A stretch of DNA of 64,000 bases, taken from the NCBI GenBank assembly GCA_024516035.1, contig CM044958.1:24993900-25057899 (forward strand), in the 5' to 3' direction. Source of the DNA: Bactericera cockerelli. Lineage: Eukaryota > Arthropoda > Insecta > Hemiptera > Triozidae. Below are positions 37,401 to 46,150 of the stretch, piece after piece (the first letter of the stretch is position 1; each line of letters starts with the position of its first letter). Under the pieces are notes generated by a model. It ran no database searches. It saw only the letters and a program-made list of their open reading frames with translations, and had not been told where the DNA came from. The translations under genes were made by a program, and so were the position numbers.

Positions 37401-39153
37401 TAAATTAATGAAATGGGGGAAAAAATATTTGATTCAATATTTGATTCCCAGAACTGAGTGATCCCCTTACCACCAGTTCATGAACCTTGTGTTCGGAGCT
37501 GTGGCGGGTATGCTGGGCCAGACTTCCTCCTACCCTCTAGACATTGTCAGGCGGCGCATGCAAACTTCCAGTATCACTAAGAAGAGAGCTGACTCCATTG
37601 TGGGGGTACTCAGAGATATCTACAAGTGAGTGGAATGTGCACTGTTCATTTTTTTATAGTAGTATTAGTAATAGTTTTTTTTTTTCTTGTGAGAGGAGGT
37701 AAAATCTTCTATAGTTCAAGACGAAGTGCGGGGTTCCAGCGCTGGAAACAGTGCGCCATACCCGCTAAAATCCTCCTCTCCATCACCACAAACATACCCG
37801 GAACCGTTTAGTACATTACTTCAGGTAAAAGTAGTAGTAAGTAGTAGTATAATTTATTTGTAGTAATGTGATACATTTTTACAATGGGTTGACAATAATA
37901 ATAAACAATAAATGTAAGAACATTTCTTTTACCTTAAAATGTGCCTAACAGAAAACAAAACTGTACTAGATAATTAATTTAGATTTTAAAGTAAAATATT
38001 CAGAAAAGTAATTAATATAGGTATGTAAGTACCTTATCAGAAACAAAACCTTATCAGAAAATTTAATAAAGTCCTTTAAAGATAATTATCTTATTATTTT
38101 TTTATATTTGGGCGAGCAGACCATTTATTTGCTTTATTTATATAATAATAATATCGCCTTATTTATACTCCCCGACTAGGACTATTAAAGTCCCATTATT
38201 CCAGCAGTAAGCCCATTTTATTATGTGGTAAAAATCCCAAATGGGAGGATAACTTGTCATGTCCCGGCTGGGTTTCGAACGCACGAACTTAAGAGTGCCA
38301 CCATTACCACTGAGCTACCGGCACAGACAATTAAGACTAATAAGTCCGCAGTAAGCTCAAGACCTATTATTATGTGTTCAAAATCCCAAATGGGAGAATA
38401 ACTTGTCATGTCTCGCCTGGGTTTTGAACCAGCGACCTCTGGGTTACTGGACCAACGCAGACCCCTTGTAACAGATAGCTAAAAAACAATGCCAAATTCG
38501 TAATCAGCACCTCAAAATCATTGGATTTGATATGTCACATCCCCCATCTAGGATGAATAATAAAAAAGTTAGCCCAAGCGGGTCCTCTCCAAAATACCGG
38601 AAAATTGGGGTCGGGTTCCAAAAAGACGCACAGACCAATGGCTGAAAACAACTTTTTTGGCATCCTGAAGCTATGTGAAATGTGAAAAACTGGATAGGTC
38701 AAATTTTCGACAAATACAATACTTTCCTTATTATAGGATAAGAAAAGTAATAAAATCGAAGTGGAAGAAACAAAAGTTCTAAGCGCACGGCAGTGCTCCA
38801 GACCACAAGACTTAAATCGTATTTAATAACGAAATTCATCTCAAGCTACAGACAGGGTAATACTATGGCAATCATATTTGAGAATTTTAAAGACAATTTT
38901 TGTTATTCGTATTATGGCTGCTAATGATTTTTCGTGAAAATGACACATGATATATTAACCAATACAAAATTAAATAAAGAATCTCTTCTTTTTTTTCAGG
39001 GAAGAAGGGGTCAGGCAAGGCTTCTTCAAAGGCCTTAGTATGAACTGGATCAAAGGACCCATTGCTGTGGGTATCAGCTTTGCCACCTATGATTTCATCA
39101 ATGAGTCCCTGTCCAAGTATTTCATCATGTGGGGTCACCCCACGCAGTCCTAG
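22425..39153 (+). CDS. SLC25A42: Mitochondrial carrier, SLC25A42-like (CoA / PAP carrier)
   Basis: Coding exons: 22425-22445, 31442-31549, 33989-34185, 34855-34990, 36643-36775, 37452-37625 and 39000-39153, with stop TAG at 39151-39153; about 308 residues, the usual carrier size. The three-fold carrier repeat is visible. Signature motifs are [19 protein letters not shown] and [13 protein letters not shown], each followed by a GLxxLWRGN / GLRAFYKGY / [10 protein letters not shown] type segment. The C-terminal [18 protein letters not shown] is characteristic of SLC25A42, which exchanges CoA or ADP-like nucleotides across the inner mitochondrial membrane. The proposed start gives [20 protein letters not shown] and needs exon 22333-22445 to be spliced to 31442. 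Intron 2 (about 9 kb) holds a hAT element and a complete LINE. Exon 6 has a probable single-base deletion. Closely related SLC25A16 is the main alternative family. Confidence 0.93.
22713..23603. repeat. Pair of ~118-bp inverted duplicates straddling the hAT left end
   Basis: The segment 22713-22831 (AAAAATCGCAATTTTT to GGGCTGTCTCTTTC) recurs inverted at 23488-23603 with few differences. The first copy is outside the hAT element and the second inside it, beyond the nested 5S SINE. A 16-bp palindrome CACCTCGGCCGAGGTG sits at 23461-23476. Confidence 0.8.
23029..23300 (+). mobile_element. 5S rRNA-headed SINE, best copy
   Basis: The first 121 nt look like a whole 5S rRNA. Ends GCCAGCGTC and GACGCTGGC pair as a 9-bp helix I. 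The internal promoter regions are kept: A box AAGTTAAGCGACATCC and C box CTTGGATGGGTGACC. The shared body (CAGGCTGGGTGAGGTCAATG, GCGAATGGAGTGTAAAACCC) and tail TTGAAAGCGACGTTAAACC with 20 or more A residues follow. It is nested inside the hAT element. Confidence 0.95.
23722..23765 (+). repeat. Repeat H hairpin fragment
   Basis: ACTTCCGAGAAATTTCTAAT then ATTAGAAATCGGAAGTATTG: only the hairpin end of repeat H, inside the hAT element. Confidence 0.7.
25260..26229. mobile_element. Terminal-inverted-repeat element rich in GTAACGTTCATGA motifs
   Basis: The outer 29 bp (ATATGGGTCATTTTCATTTA and on) recur perfectly inverted at 26201-26229. Inside, GTAACGTTCATGA or its complement occurs at about 25446, 25662 (variant), 25999, 26014, 26036 and 26171, most within 300 bp of an end. 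It is non-coding and abuts the hAT element directly. The target duplication may be ATAT or TA, which cannot be separated from the palindromic end. Confidence 0.8.
27033..27848 (+). CDS. LINE A ORF1 protein (coiled coil, basic)
   Basis: The 271-residue protein starts [16 protein letters not shown]. An acidic run ([10 protein letters not shown], residues 28-37) is followed by a predicted coiled coil at about 45-120 and then a globular part with [15 protein letters not shown] and [12 protein letters not shown]. That order (acidic, coiled coil, EQYxRRxxxxIxGI block) is typical of ORF1 proteins of L1/CR1-like LINEs, which bind the element RNA. There is no CCHC knuckle. ORF2 starts 58 bp downstream. 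Confidence 0.85.
   Translation: MAPKNSTKKTTRQSQKPIKEVISESEFEEEEEEDDDDKLENKIEKVMKKVMHSFKMSFKKEFKEDMREFEKSLNYNSTKLDEVLEEMRTIKDRQKNLEKENETLRYQLKTVSQVVEDLEQYTRNRNIQIDGIAPDDDENLREMMITIGKKIEVDIEDKAIDAIHRIPSQNEKNSPIIVQFTTRQIRERIMTNIKNTKITTKDLGRKGEVRTVFVNEHLTKNKKQLMFEAGKLKKINEYMFLWSKNGKIFIRKGERTPVIELKNFDDLGRIK
27907..30288 (+). CDS. LINE A ORF2: endonuclease and reverse transcriptase, C-terminus lost
   Basis: The 793-residue frame has an APE-type endonuclease at about 30-230 ([47 protein letters not shown]). The reverse transcriptase at about 500-740 has [50 protein letters not shown] and the catalytic YADDT. The B-prime block usually GVPQGS reads GLITGA, which is unusual. The frame stops soon after the thumb begins, shorter than CR1/Jockey-type relatives (about 900 or more), so the C-terminus is probably lost to mutation. 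The clade is CR1/Jockey-like at best guess. Confidence 0.87.
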   Translation: MTSTILDNIKENVETKEYEDVEEWFLKEINKNNKNDIIIIHINVRSLNNEKWSLLQVYLKNCKKIDILILTEISIKEDQMNFFEMNNFNLYSYHRTTKKGGGIAVYIENSILSSRVTNLQFKNAENIEIELDKKNIIINAIYRPPKTNIKGFINELKKWSLHKDVKTKEILIIGDININTLEETLNKQQYIEMLSNMGIIHTVQKVTREEILNGRIVKSCIDHINVRIKRKFTAGIIKEKVSDHYFTFLKINKYKEKEDKQIIKIKIMDEEKIKTLIEEHDWTSLIQNHKCADTIYNEFVNIFNEIYGKAKKEIQIPKKYEGNTWINLDIRNEIKKKKHLWKMVKNNPGNEYFLKQYKDIRNKLNNKINQAKKKENIMKFNQCRGDMKETWNTINKITNKKRNNTAEIIDKNFKKSGITIENIANNFNHCFKDEIINLKSNKEKLMKKIDVGTEINENREPLEIKEMTFFDLSRIIKDINENKAGGNDQIRPKDIKNNFTCLQEVLLTLMNRIISEGKIPAGMKISRISPIYKKDKKDKYSNYRPIAILPCLEKILEKYINQQLNEYLEINKIINDNQFGFRKNRNTTLALNKYSEDINNALNDKKYCLTLGLDLKRAYETIDHGEMIKTLEEIGLERKTKNIFENYFKDRKQKVKIGNVESQETLITCGLITGAILSPTFFNIYVNNIHKIGIKSKIIQYADDTLLYYTHDNIDELYKIIQNDLNKIIIWLHQKEIFLNKNKTISILAINPMIRRFRLLPRINLIMHENKCIDSNFNNCSCMKIKNEKIKWE
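32332..33050 (+). repeat. Hairpin-ended interspersed repeat H, most complete copy
   Basis: It begins with a near-perfect hairpin (ACTTCCGAGAAATTTCTAAT / ATTAGAAATCGGAAGT) followed by ATTGTGTTCG. Inside are a CTGT-rich microsatellite and the block GTAACGCGCAAATCTCGGAA. It ends CACGAGGAAGTATTGTGTCC, ATACTTGGCAGTG. GGAAGTATTGTGT therefore occurs as a direct repeat near both ends. There is no coding region. Hairpin plus internal microsatellite recalls non-autonomous Helitron-like elements, but this class is not proven. Confidence 0.82.
33170..33295 (-). mobile_element. T4-type tRNA head next to a 5S-SINE tail fragment
   Basis: CTGCCCCGCTGGGAATCGAA, CCCAGGTCACCATGCGTAC and ACTCTGCCACGGTGA are the inverse T4 head. 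Directly after comes GATATGACCATGCAGTTGAA, AGTGATGTTAAA, the tail of the 5S family in plus orientation. Confidence 0.72.
33378..33592. repeat. 58-bp duplication followed by a 13-bp tandem array
   Basis: GTGCGCATGACACA...TCTCTCCCT...ACAATTCAATA occurs twice (33388 and 33446). CGTTACATAATAT then repeats about seven times (33497-33592) with T/A variants. Non-coding, in carrier intron 2. Confidence 0.88.
33600..33872 (-). repeat. Second copy of the CAGGGT-ended repeat
   Basis: Read on the minus strand it begins at 33872 with ACAGGGTCCACCAAAAAG, then TCTAGAGAACGAATT and GAGGGAGAAACCTTTTCTAC, matching the copy at 12934-13257. The inner end fades near 33600. It lies in carrier intron 2, just before exon 3. 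Confidence 0.72.
34482..34854 (+). repeat. 99-bp tandem repeat containing the carrier exon 4 acceptor
   Basis: Four copies start at 34482, 34581, 34680 and 34779. Each ends with CTTCTACATTATTGACTC followed by CCCCAG, the sequence that forms the acceptor of exon 4. AG dinucleotides fall at 34556, 34655, 34754 and 34853, exactly 99 bp apart. Only the last borders the exon. In copy three the site is CCCCGAG. After the AG the decoys read CTCAAAGCATTTTCTACC, perhaps a diverged start of the exon (CAAGCAGAACC). Confidence 0.95.
35510..36005 (+). repeat. Interspersed repeat K, long copy
   Basis: ATCATTGGATTTGATATGTC, CCAAGCGGGTCCCCCC, AATTGGGGCCGGGTTCCAAA and CGCACGGACCAATGGCTGAA. A shorter copy with an internal deletion is at 38465-38665. 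A tract of GCGGC blocks (35765-35815) lies inside. Non-coding. Confidence 0.75.
36030..36600 (-). mobile_element. SINE T4 copy interrupted by SINE T2
   Basis: GCCTCTTCACATTTTTTGTT, CTCTGGTAATGCCACACC and TACTCATACAATTACTTAC match the T4 body. T2 is inserted at 36292-36470, after which CTCATTTTTCCTCACAAAG continues the body. Confidence 0.75.
36292..36470 (+). mobile_element. tRNA-headed SINE T2, complete
   Basis: CCCGGTAGCTCAGTGGTAAA (A box) and GGTTCGAAACCCAGCCGGGA (B box with closing stem) form a recognisable tRNA-like head. The body ACATGACAAGTTATCCTCCC, ATTTTTACCACATAATAATA and GGACTTTAATAGTCC follows. It interrupts a T4 repeat in carrier intron 5 (between coding exons 4 and 5). Confidence 0.88.
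37452..37625 (+). CDS. SLC25A42: SLC25A42-like exon 6 with probable one-base deletion
   Basis: Spliced from exon 5 the frame begins ELSDPL, but the conserved part ([18 protein letters not shown], then [12 protein letters not shown]) is in another frame, with TGA between. The exon is 174 bp; flanking phases require one more base. The break is near 37460-37475 (run GATCCCCTTACC). Borders are TTCCCAG before and GTGAGTGG after. A dropped base in the assembly is the simplest reading. Confidence 0.75.
38138..38330 (-). mobile_element. SINE T2 copy
   Basis: The inverse of T2 starts with ATAATAATATCGCC, then TATTATGTGGTAAAAATCCC, GTCATGTCCCGGCTGGGTTT and ACTGAGCTACCGG. A partial second T2 copy, missing its tail, adjoins it at 38331-38456. 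Confidence 0.85.
38465..38665 (+). repeat. Interspersed repeat K, internally deleted copy
   Basis: CATTGGATTTGATATGTCAC, AAGCGGGTCCTCTCC and GGGTCGGGTTCCAAAAAGAC join directly to GCACAGACCAATGGCTGAAA. About 250 bp present in the copy at 35510 are missing here. Confidence 0.75.
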
Positions 39154-40345
39154 CATTAAGCTAGCCTGGGTGCTGTGCAAGTACTTCATCCCACACAGTG
39201 CTAGCCTGGGTGCTGCGATACCCTGTGAAAGTACTTCATCCCACACAGTGCTAGCCTGGGTGCTGTGATACCCTGTGCTAGTACTTCATCCCACACAGTC
39301 CTAGCCTGGGTGCTGAGATACCCTGTGAAAGTACTTCATCCCACACAGTGCTAGCCTGGGTGCTGCGATACCCTGTGAAAGTACTTCATCCCACACAGTG
39401 CTAGCCTGGGTGCTGTGATACCCTGTGCTAGTACTTCATCCCACACAGTGCTAGCATTAAGCTAGCCTGGGTGCTATGATACCCTGTGCTAGTACTTCAT
39501 CCCACACAGTCCTAGCATTAAACTAGCCTGGGTGCTGTGATACTCTGTGCAATTACTTCATCCCACACAGTGCTAGCCTGGGTGCTGTGATACCCTGTGC
39601 AAGTACTTCATCCCACACAGTGCTAGCCTGGGTGCTGTGGTACCCTGTGCAAGTACTTCATCCCACACAGTGCTAGCCTGGGTGCTGTGATACCCTGTGC
39701 AAGTACTTCATCCCACACAGTGCTAGCCTGGGTGCTGTGGTACCCTGTGGAAGTACTTCATCCCACACAGTGCTAGCCTGGGTGCTGTGATACCCTGTGG
39801 AAGTACTTTATCCCACACAGTGCTAGCCTGGGTGCTGAGATACCCTGTGCAAGTACTTCATCCCACACAGTGCTAGCCTGGGTGCTGAGATACCCTGTGC
39901 AAGTACTTCATCCCACACAGTGCTAGCCTGGGTGCTGTGATACCCTGTGGAAGTACTTCATCCCACACAGTGCTAGCCTGGGTGCTGTGATACCCTGTGG
40001 AAGTACTTTATCCCACACAGTGCTAGCCTGGGTGCTGAGATACCCTGTGCAAGTACTTCATCCCACACAGTGCTAGCCTGGGTGCTGAGATACCCTGTGC
40101 TAGTACTTCATCCCACACAGTGCTAGCATTAAGCTAGCCTGGGTGCTATGATACTCTGTGCAAGTACTTCATCCAATCATCCCACACAGTGCTAGCCTGG
40201 GTGCTGTGGTACCCTGTGCAAGTACTTCATCCCACACAGTGCTAGCCTGGGTGCTGTGATACCCTGTGCAAGTACTTCATCCCACACAGTGCTAGCCTGG
40301 GTGCTGTGATACCCTGTGCAAGTACTTCACCCCACACAGTGCTGA
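39110..40345. repeat. 50-bp minisatellite grown from the carrier stop-codon region
   Basis: About 24 units of 50 bp (AGTACTTCATCCCACACAG, TGCTAGCCTGGGTGCTGTGA, taccctgtgca), some 60 bp with an added AGCATTAAGC segment. The first, diverged unit is the coding end itself: AAGTATTTCATC, then CACGCAGTCCTAG with the stop codon, then CATTAAGCTAGCCTGGGTGC. The array therefore lies in the 3' UTR or just beyond it. No polyadenylation signal was placed with confidence; an AATAAA is embedded in CAATAAATG at about 40367. Confidence 0.95.
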
Positions 40346-40590
40346 AGTAATTTAATCGTACCTTAACAATAAATGACCCATTAAATATATCCATGTGAGT
40401 TTTCTGGAGCTTTGTGCGCTTTACAGCAGAACGCAGTGACTCATGAAGACATAGTGACGTCAGTATTGTGATTGCCATAATATTAGGTGTAGCATAGGTG
40501 CATGAAACCCCATAATATTCTCTACATTGGTCAAGTCTTCCATATTATTTTAATATGTCTTTTACTTAGCTAATCAAACAGAAAATTATA

Positions 40591-42591
40591 CAGGGTGTAA
40601 CAGACTAAATGTAAAATCTCTTAAGAGGTGGTAGTATAGATCATTTCCAACCATTAATGTTCTATAACACTTTTGATTTAACTCAGTGGTTCTCGAGATA
40701 TTATTTTTTTGAATTATTTTTACAAGTCCCCTGCCGCTCGACAAAGAATGGCATCTAACTTCGTAAATACAGTAGATGAAGCAATAGATTTAACTTTTTC
40801 CATAAGATAACAATATTTCACTATTATTTAGACTAGATTTATACTTAAAAAATGTACACGTACTGAAAAAAATCAGCAGCAGCGGAAAATTTATCGCGAA
40901 CATGAAATCCACCTGAAACTTCAGCCGCCATTTTCTCAAAATACTGCCCTCATAAAGTATTGGTTTCATTTATGTAAAAACTTGCTTGAAGTCTTATCTT
41001 TCAGAAAATATGACACATTTGATATAAAACTTTCATTTTTTATTGAAACCAAGAGAAACTAAAAAAAAAGTCAGTCAGTACTACTAACTGTACCTACTAG
41101 GCTACCATCCTACTTTTACCTAGGGAACTAATTTTTTTCTTCAAATTGACAAATTATGGTTGTCATTTACTTTCCAACGGCCCAAAAAGTTAGCCTCAGT
41201 CGATTCATTGATAAGGCTGCGGACTCTTAACTTGGAGGTCACTGGTTCGAGTCTCAAGTATGGTAAATATTTAGTAAGACGAGTTTGAGCTATTGTGACA
41301 CCACGATCGTGATTAATTGACCTTAATATTTCAGTATGTATGTATGGTTTTATTTGTGGTGAAACACAAGGCCTCTTCACATTTTTTGTGGGTAGTGCAG
41401 CATTACTAAGAGCCTCCTTTACTTTTCGAATTATTCTATTACATTAATTTCTTTTTACTCTGGTAATGCCGCCACTGGTCGTTACTCATACAAGTAACTA
41501 CTCATTTTTCCTCACGAGGTATGAGTGGACCCCGAACATCCAAGTACAGAGCAGAAAAACTCCTGTCCCGCTGGGGATCGAACCCAGGTCACCATGCGTG
41601 CAACGCCTAGCACGCTAACTCACTCTGCCACGGTGACTACTATATTTTAGTATTCCATGTTTTAGTATTCCATGTGTTTTATTAAAATTCGGTACCTACT
41701 AACATAATAATTTGTACCTCTATGTACCAACCTATGAATGTTCAGTATTTACCGTACCACCTTTACCTGTGGGTGTTAACTATGTAGGTACATTGTTATG
41801 TTTCATTTCATTCAAACCATTTTATCATTGAGACCCTTTCCTCTTATGAACAAATGAACAATTACGATTAATATTGATTTCTGAAGCACCACAGCTAAAA
41901 GTATCATACATGGATATTGGATAAGTACATACTAATTTGCCACACTTGAGATTCGAACCAGTGACCTCCAAGTTAAGAGTCTACTGAGGCAAACTTTTGG
42001 GCCGTTGGAAAATAAATGGCAACCATAATTTGTCAAATTGAAGAAAAAAATTAGTTCCCTAGGTAAAAGTAGGATGGTAGCCTAGTAGGTACAGTTAGTA
42101 GTACTGACTGACTTTTTTTTTAGTTTCTCTTGGTTTCAATAAAAAATTAAAGTTTTATATCAAATGTGTCATATTTTCTGAAAGATAAGACTTCAAGCAA
42201 GTTTTTACATAAATGAAACCAATACTTTATGAGGGCAGTATTTTGAGAAAATGGCGGCTGAAGTTTCAGGTGGATTTCATGTTCGCGATAAATTTTCCGC
42301 TGCTGCTGATTTTTTTCAGTACGTGTACATTTTTTAAGTATAAATCTAGTCTAAATAATAGTGAAATATTGTTATCTTATGGAAAAAGTTAAATCTATTG
42401 CTTCATCAACTGTATTTACGAAGTTAGATGCCATTCTTTGTCGAGCGGCATTGGACTTGTAAAAATAATTCAAAAAAATAATATCTCGAGAACCACTGAG
42501 TTAAATCAAAAGTGTTACAGAACATTAATGGTCGGAAATGATCTATACTACCACCCCTTAAGAGATTTTACATTTAGTCTGTTACACCCTG
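40591..42591. mobile_element. 2.0-kb palindromic element with CAGGGTGTAACAG ends and TA duplication
   Basis: The arms (40591 to about 41245 and about 41960 to 42591) are nearly identical inverted copies of about 630-650 bp. Both ends read CAGGGTGTAACAGACTAAAT and both are flanked by TA, as in Tc1/mariner MITEs. The loop (about 0.7 kb) holds a tRNA-type SINE (about 41335-41640). A second tRNA-type SINE (41192-41330) is partly included in both arms. No transposase is visible. Confidence 0.9.
41335..41640 (-). mobile_element. tRNA-headed SINE T4
   Basis: The inverse tRNA head CTGTCCCGCTGGGGATCGAA, CCCAGGTCACCATGCGTGC, ACTCACTCTGCCACGGTGA lies at the right end. The body CTCATTTTTCCTCACGAGGT, ACTCTGGTAATGCCGCC and GGCCTCTTCACATTTTTTG runs leftward. 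It forms most of the loop of the 2-kb palindrome. Confidence 0.82.
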
Positions 42592-43867
42592 TATACATTG
42601 AAATTGTTACTCATTTACCTTAGGATCCTTTCTTATTTTCGCTCGCGCCCTTTATTCTGTGTTTCTCAAGTTTTGTTTACCACTGTTGTTCATTTTGTTT
42701 TTGTAAATAAAATTTTGTGTAGCTTTTATGAATAAATACCGAATTTTAAAACTTTTAATGCCTATATGACTTTTTATTTTTCATTATCGTAATTTTAGTA
42801 TGTTTGTGCGTGTGATATGTGTTTGTGTGTGTGTTTACTATCTGTTTGGCGTGAGTCATTGTGAGAGAAAAAAAGAGACAATGGAAGGATAGAATTTTTT
42901 ATTAAGGTCATCCAAGATAGTATGAAAGGTCTTAAAAAAGAAGATAAAGAATCTTAAGATAGGGAGAAATAACGTTATTTCTTAGTGTACCGTATTTTTT
43001 TATGGATGAGTTACATAACAGATAGGAAGATGGAGGTATACATGATTGTATATGAGAGAGAGAGAAGTGGAAAATTGTGAATGTGTTGGATAGAGAGAGT
43101 TTGTAGATATAAAACAGGACACTATAAAGGCAAGGAGATAATAGAATACAATAAGAGATGAATAAGAGTGTTCTATTTCGCTCTCTCTCTCTGCTTTCTA
43201 GTTTTTCCATTTTGCAATCTCTTTCTCTCTCTTGTCCTTATTTTTTCTGTACATTTATGATAGCATCTACGAGTAAGTCTTGTGGGAGTTGTGCTTCATT
43301 GTTGTTTTCTTCCCCAGAGCCCTCTTAGCTGCTGCTTTTATTTTAGAGGTTAAAAAAAATGTTTGTCTCTTAGTGAATGAAAGGAGGAGGCTAAAGGAAG
43401 GGTGAAGTGAGATGAAGTAAGTCATCATCCTGAGCGATACAGTGATGATATGATGGTCGGACGTTTAAGGAATTTCTCGCAATTCCCAGCACTATACGAG
43501 GCAGATGATTCACTCGGATCTATGCGGAATGCGATAATGATGTTTCCAGCTCTATAATAATTACAGACTTTAGTCGTATTTTTCTTTCTAACTAAAAAAA
43601 AAATTTCTGGTTAGGTTTTTTCCAAATATTTCCATTTCATTCCAAGGTCATTCGTGAAAGAAAAATGCGTTTGGTTACTTTTAAAGATAAACAATGGACT
43701 TAACCTATAAAAGAACTGGAAGCAAGAATTTTCTGCTTCCACTTTGGTTAACTTTGGAAGTGGAAATTTTTCCTCTTCCAAAAGAAAAATGACTTGCTTC
43801 CAGTTTGGTTCATTTTATTCCCGTTTGGTTAACTTTGGTTAGAAAGAAAAATACGGCATTTATTTCC
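42592..43867. other. Intergenic, no gene recognised
   Basis: AT-rich sequence with GAGAGA runs near 43055-43100 and 43180-43240. Around 43700-43860, TTTGGTTAACTTTGG and GCTTCCA(C/G)TTTGGTT recur several times in a locally repeated block. Confidence 0.5.
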
Positions 43868-44095
43868 ATTTGAGTTTAACGTCGTTTTCAACTGCATGGC
43901 CATTGGCCATCATGACGGGGGTTTTACACTCCATTCATTAGAAACTCACAAACCAAGAAAGGTACTTAAATTAACCTCACCCAGTCTGAGTGAGCCCGGG
44001 AATAGCCAGCATGACGAGGTTGAATGGTCACCCATCTAAAACCTAGCCTCGCTGGACTTCAGTGACTGAATGAGAACTTGCCATCGACTATTCCT
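43868..44095 (-). mobile_element. 5S-headed SINE, inverse copy
   Basis: TTTAACGTCGTTTTCAACTG begins the inverse tail. The body ACTCACAAACCAAG and CTCACCCAGTCTGAG follows, and the head shows GGTCACCCATCTAAAACC and ends TTGCCATCGAC. Confidence 0.85.
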
Positions 44096-44310
44096 GGGCC
44101 CTCTTAGGCGAAAGTTAATTTTAGAAACTGGGTCCATTGATGTAATAGCGAAAATAAACTTGAAGTGTATTTCTCCACATCAGTTCGGCAGGACCAGGTC
44201 CTAGGAGATCCCTCCCTCCAGATGTAATCTCTTACTTCTTTGATTACCTTCTTGAATGCTACCTTTGTCACAATATACATACTTATTATGCGTAGCAGTC
44301 GTAGCACTAT

Positions 44311-44530
44311 GAAAGTTATCATATTTGTGCTAATCACTTTTGTGATATCACAACTACTCAAACTCGCTTTACTAAATCTACGCTGAAACCGGGACTTGCG
44401 ATGTTAAAAACTAACCATTGTTTAAAACATCAATTAAGATCAACATTTTCAAAAAAAAACCGGGACTTGAACCACTGACCTCAAAGTTACAAGTCCGCCG
44501 ACTTATCAATCAAGCTACTGAGGTCGGTGC
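44311..44530 (-). mobile_element. SINE T1 copy carrying a 58-bp poly(A)-ended insertion
   Basis: The T1 inverse copy is interrupted at ACCGGGACTTG. That 11-bp string occurs at 44388-44398 and again at 44459-44469, with about 58-60 bp ending in AAAAAAAA between. The outer duplication is CGTAGCACTAT on both sides of the SINE. Confidence 0.87.
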
Positions 44531-45109
44531 GTAGCACTATACTAAAAATTTCAATCATTTTCTACAAAAAAATCGTACAAGTACGTAAGTAGGTACTAAA
44601 TAAATCTAGGGTTCATGCTGTTTGTGTTTATGCTAAAGCCAGTAAAAAAATTCCTCAACAAAAAGGTTACCCTGAATCCCTTCACTAAGCCCGAACTTAG
44701 TGAAACATTACAACTTGTGCGAGTGGGCAGTAAGGCACAGTACTCAATATTCAATTAAACTGAAAGAGATTTTTTGAGTGGGGATTTTCGTTTTCCTTTG
44801 CTCTTTTCTATTTGTTGAGCGTTTCTCTCTCAATTCTATATCCTGAGTCCCACGTCAGAAATGTCTTGTCTTATTTCTTCTCTTCTCTACCCACTCTGCC
44901 AAATTTCTCTTTCCGTTTTTCTTTTCCTTCGTAACTTATTTTTCTCTCTCTCGCTCTCGCAATCTCTCTCTCTCTCTCTCTCAATCTCTCTCTTTGATTG
45001 GAGGTCTCTATATCCTCTTCATTCATCCCAACATTTTTCTTTCTCTATTTTATTGATTTTGTTTCAATCGTTTTCCTTCTCTTTACGTAACAGATGTTTA
45101 TTTATTTAT

Positions 45110-45300
45110 TTAACGTCTCTTTTAAACAAGTCGTCATATCACGACGGGGGTTTTACCCTCCATTTGCTGGAAACTCACAAACGAACTACTCAAATTAATC
45201 TCGTAGAGCCTGATTGGGGCCGGGAATAGCTAGCATCACGAGGGTTCACATTTGAATGGTCACCCATCTAAGTCTTTAGTTTGGATGGCATTCAAACCTT
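45110..45300 (-). mobile_element. 5S-headed SINE, inverse, head truncated
   Basis: GTCATATCACGACGGGGGTT, ACCCTCCATTTGCTGG and GGTCACCCATCTAAGTC match tail, body and part of the 5S C-box region. The rest of the head is missing. Confidence 0.82.
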
Positions 45301-45429
45301 CAGACCCTGGCTGAAGATGTCTCTTATTATTGCTAATACCTAGTAGGTAAGTAAATGTAGGTGTCAGTAATAAAAAGTTCCAATTCAAATTCAACCAATT
45401 TCATCTTAATCAATTATTACCTATATCTT

Positions 45430-46150
45430 TTCATATAGGACAGGTCCCCTCTTGCCTCTTTAGTTTGAAACTTTATCCTCCTATCTCTTTTCATTCCTAA
45501 TCATTCTGCTTGCTTACTCTTTATTCCTAATCCCACAGCTATTTTCATTCCTAATCATTCTGCTTGCTTACTCTTTATTCCTAATCACACTGCTATTTTC
45601 ATTCCTAATCATTCTTCTCTCTCCCTCTCTCTAATCCTAATCACACTGCTCTTTACATTCTTAATCATTATCCTCTCTCCCTCTCTCTTATTCTAATCAC
45701 ACTGTTCATTTCATTCCTAATCATTCTCCTCTCTCTTATCCTTATCACACTGCTCTTTACATTCCTAATCATTATGCTCTCTCCCTCTCTCTTATTCTAA
45801 TCACACTGTTCATTTCATTCCTAATCATTCTCCTCTCTCCCTCTCTCTTATCCTAACCCCACTGCTTTTTTTATCCTAATCATTCTTATCTCTCCCTCTC
45901 TCTAATCCTAATCACACTGCTCTTTGCATTCCTAATAATTCTCCTCTCTCTTATCCTTATCACACAGCTCTTTTCATTCCTAATCATTCTTCTCTCTCCC
46001 TCTCTCTAATTCTAATCACACTGCTATTTTCATTCCAAATCATTCTCCTCACTATTCTTTTCATTATCCTCTCTACTTCCCTCTTATCCTAATCACGCTG
46101 TTTTTCTTTTCATTCTTCTCTCTACCTCACTCTAATCTTAATCACACTGT
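45430..46150. repeat. Pyrimidine-rich imperfect tandem repeat
   Basis: Some 12 degenerate units of about 55-65 bp (TTCATTCCTAATCATTCT, CCTCTCTCCCTCTCTC, CTAATCACACTGCTC). The plus strand is almost pure C/T with A islands. No ORF. Confidence 0.85.

Noticed and set aside
38887..39246. 119-codon minus frame across carrier exon 7
   Set aside because: Antisense shadow of the exon and the 50-bp minisatellite.
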